Positions 62,740 to 64,000 of a stretch of 64,000 bases of DNA are shown piece by piece (positions within the stretch are counted from its first letter, which is position 1; the number at the start of each line of letters is the position of its first letter). The position numbers and the translations under genes were made by a program. Source of the stretch: Rhodococcus wratislaviensis. Its GTDB lineage: Bacteria; Actinomycetota; Actinomycetes; Mycobacteriales; Mycobacteriaceae. The DNA lies in NCBI RefSeq assembly GCF_900455735.1, contig NZ_UAUI01000004.1, forward strand, positions 124,001 to 188,000, given 5' to 3'. Below the pieces are notes generated by a model that saw only the letters and a list, made by a program, of their open reading frames with translations, had not been told where the DNA came from and made no database searches.

Positions 62740-64000
62740 GCGCGGCGAAGGTGCGGGCCGCGCCGACGAAACGGGGGATCGCCTCCGGGTGACCCGCGGG
62801 GTGCGTGTGCAGGTACGACGCGTGCACGCCGCCGCGCACGAAACCCTCGCGCGCAGGGTCGCCGTCCCACGGCCGCCATCCCCAGGCCGGTGCGAAGCCG
62901 TCCGCCTCGGCCGCGGCGAGCGACGTGCGATGGAACTCGTGGCCGACCACCCGCTCACCGGTGGCGAAGAGGATGGAGTCCGTGACCGCCACCGCCTCGC
63001 GGTACCCGAGCGTGAGACGAGACCCGAACGAGGCGTCGACCCCGACCACTGAAGCCATCGCGTGCCCGTCGAGGCTGCGGGCGAGGTAGAGCAGACCGGC
63101 GCACTCCGCATGGATCGGTGCACCCGCCGCGGCGAGTTCCCGGATCTGTGTCAGGAGCGCAGAGTTTTCCCCGAGGGCGACGGCGTGCTCCTCGGGGAAA
63201 CCACCGGGCAGCACCACGCCGCTCGTGCCGGGCGGCAGCGCGTCGTGCAGGGGGTCGAACGTGATGACGTCCGCACCGGCGGCGCCCAGGAGTTCGCGGT
63301 GTTCGGCGTACCCGAAGGTGAACGCCCGGCCCCCGGCGATCGCCACGGTCGGGCGCGGGCCGGGCGGAATCGGCCCGACCTCGGCGGCGGGGTCCCACAC
63401 CGGCCCGTCGACCGCCGAGGCCGCGAGCGCGCGGATGGCGGGCAGGTCGAGGTGGCGGGCGGCCAATCGGGTCATCGCATCGACGGCGTCCACCGCGTCG
63501 GATCCGTGCTCCGCCGCCGGGATCAGACCCAGGTGTCGGGACGGGACCTCCAGTTCGGCCATCCGCGGCACGGCGCCGAGCACGGGGAGCCCGACGCGCT
63601 CGCATGCCTGCCGCAGCACCTGTTCGTGCCGCGGGCTTCCCACCCGGTTGAGAATCACCCCGCCGATGCGGACCCCGGAGTCGTAGGTCGAGAAGCCGTG
63701 CAGGACCGCGGCCAGGCTCTGGCTGTGCCCGCGGGCGTCGACCACGAGCACGACCGGGGCGCCGAGCAGTGCGGCCACCTGGGCCGTCGATCCCTCGGCC
63801 GACGGCTCCTGCGACGCGGCGTCGATCTTGCCGTCGAACAGGCCCATGACGCCCTCGACGACCGCGAGGTCGCACCCCGAACTGCCGTGCCGGTACAGCG
63901 GGGCGATCCTCTGCGCGCCCACCATGACCGGGTCGAGATTGCGTCCCGGCCGTCCGGCCGCGAGCCCGTGGTATCCGGGGTCGATGTAGTCGGGGCCGAC
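62732..64000 (-). CDS. cobB: Cobyrinate a,c-diamide synthase/hydrogenobyrinate synthase (partial)
   Basis: The 5' end lies beyond the window; the frame is open to position 64000, where it reads VGPDYIDPGYHGLAAGRPGRNLDPVM. Amidates side chains a and c using glutamine. Visible: ATPase part (VVEGVMGLFDGK, VVLVVDARGHSQSLA, GGVILNRVGSPRHEQVLR) and the class I glutamine amidotransferase part (VVLPGGFPEEHA, HAECAGLLYLARSL with the catalytic Cys, VGHEFHRTS). Overlaps cobE, so it is translationally coupled. Confidence 0.95.
   Translation of the reverse strand, partial: VGPDYIDPGYHGLAAGRPGRNLDPVMVGAQRIAPLYRHGSSGCDLAVVEGVMGLFDGKIDAASQEPSAEGSTAQVAALLGAPVVLVVDARGHSQSLAAVLHGFSTYDSGVRIGGVILNRVGSPRHEQVLRQACERVGLPVLGAVPRMAELEVPSRHLGLIPAAEHGSDAVDAVDAMTRLAARHLDLPAIRALAASAVDGPVWDPAAEVGPIPPGPRPTVAIAGGRAFTFGYAEHRELLGAAGADVITFDPLHDALPPGTSGVVLPGGFPEEHAVALGENSALLTQIRELAAAGAPIHAECAGLLYLARSLDGHAMASVVGVDASFGSRLTLGYREAVAVTDSILFATGERVVGHEFHRTSLAAAEADGFAPAWGWRPWDGDPAREGFVRGGVHASYLHTHPAGHPEAIPRFVGAARTFAAHG

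Overview
The window is high-GC actinobacterial DNA, most likely from a Rhodococcus close to R. opacus/R. jostii. I infer this from codon use, the many GTG/TTG starts, and gene order shared with Mycobacterium tuberculosis: gpsI-rpsO-ribF, sirR, truB-pptT-pptH, dinF-nrnA-rbfA-DUF503-infB-ylxR-nusA-rimP, the Rv2843/Rv2844-like pair, proS, efpA-cysG-cobB. The species cannot be fixed from sequence reading alone.

Layout. (1) 0-20 kb is accessory and partly decayed. It starts with a NarK-NarI deletion scar, followed by a methyltransferase, a degenerate beta-lactamase-fold lipoprotein, a DinB protein, a VOC/YdeI pair divergent from a WYL regulator across a perfect operator-like palindrome, a hemerythrin-SRPBCC fusion behind a TetR gene, gene fragments, a planctomycete-style Ser/Thr kinase with a six-helix membrane tail, an orphan MCE protein, and an MFS/LysR/ComB/tyrosine-phosphatase cluster. 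(2) 20.7-37.7 kb is the conserved core for RNA turnover, translation initiation, ribosome maturation and cofactor activation, almost all on the minus strand in tightly overlapping operons. (3) 37.8-49.8 kb is an accessory block absent between the equivalent M. tuberculosis genes. It holds a SnoaL/SDR pair, an ABC permease cut by an IS200/IS605-type tnpB element, a ruined sensor kinase, a DHA2 drug exporter with TetR and operator, an FHA-HTH protein, a CIRCE-controlled small heat-shock protein, two small secreted proteins, and an acyl-CoA dehydrogenase under a long palindrome. (4) 49.8-52.8 kb has proS, yaaA and a universal stress gene around a 21-bp terminator stem. (5) 52.8-58.3 kb is a tripartite tricarboxylate transporter operon (tctCBA) divergent from a CitA/CitB-type two-component system. 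(6) 58.3-64 kb has a secreted protease, a VOC protein, an EfpA-type exporter, and the start of a cobalamin/siroheme operon (cobB-cobE-cysG) that leaves the window at its right edge.

Functional themes. The core block couples transcription antitermination (NusA), initiation (IF-2), ribosome maturation (RimP, RbfA), nanoRNA turnover (NrnA) and mRNA decay (PNPase). PptT/PptH set the phosphopantetheinylation state of carrier proteins. The accessory blocks are dominated by small regulated units in which a regulator diverges from its likely target with a visible inverted repeat between them. Several loci show genome decay: the nar locus, an AraC/M20 mosaic, a split permease and a broken histidine kinase.
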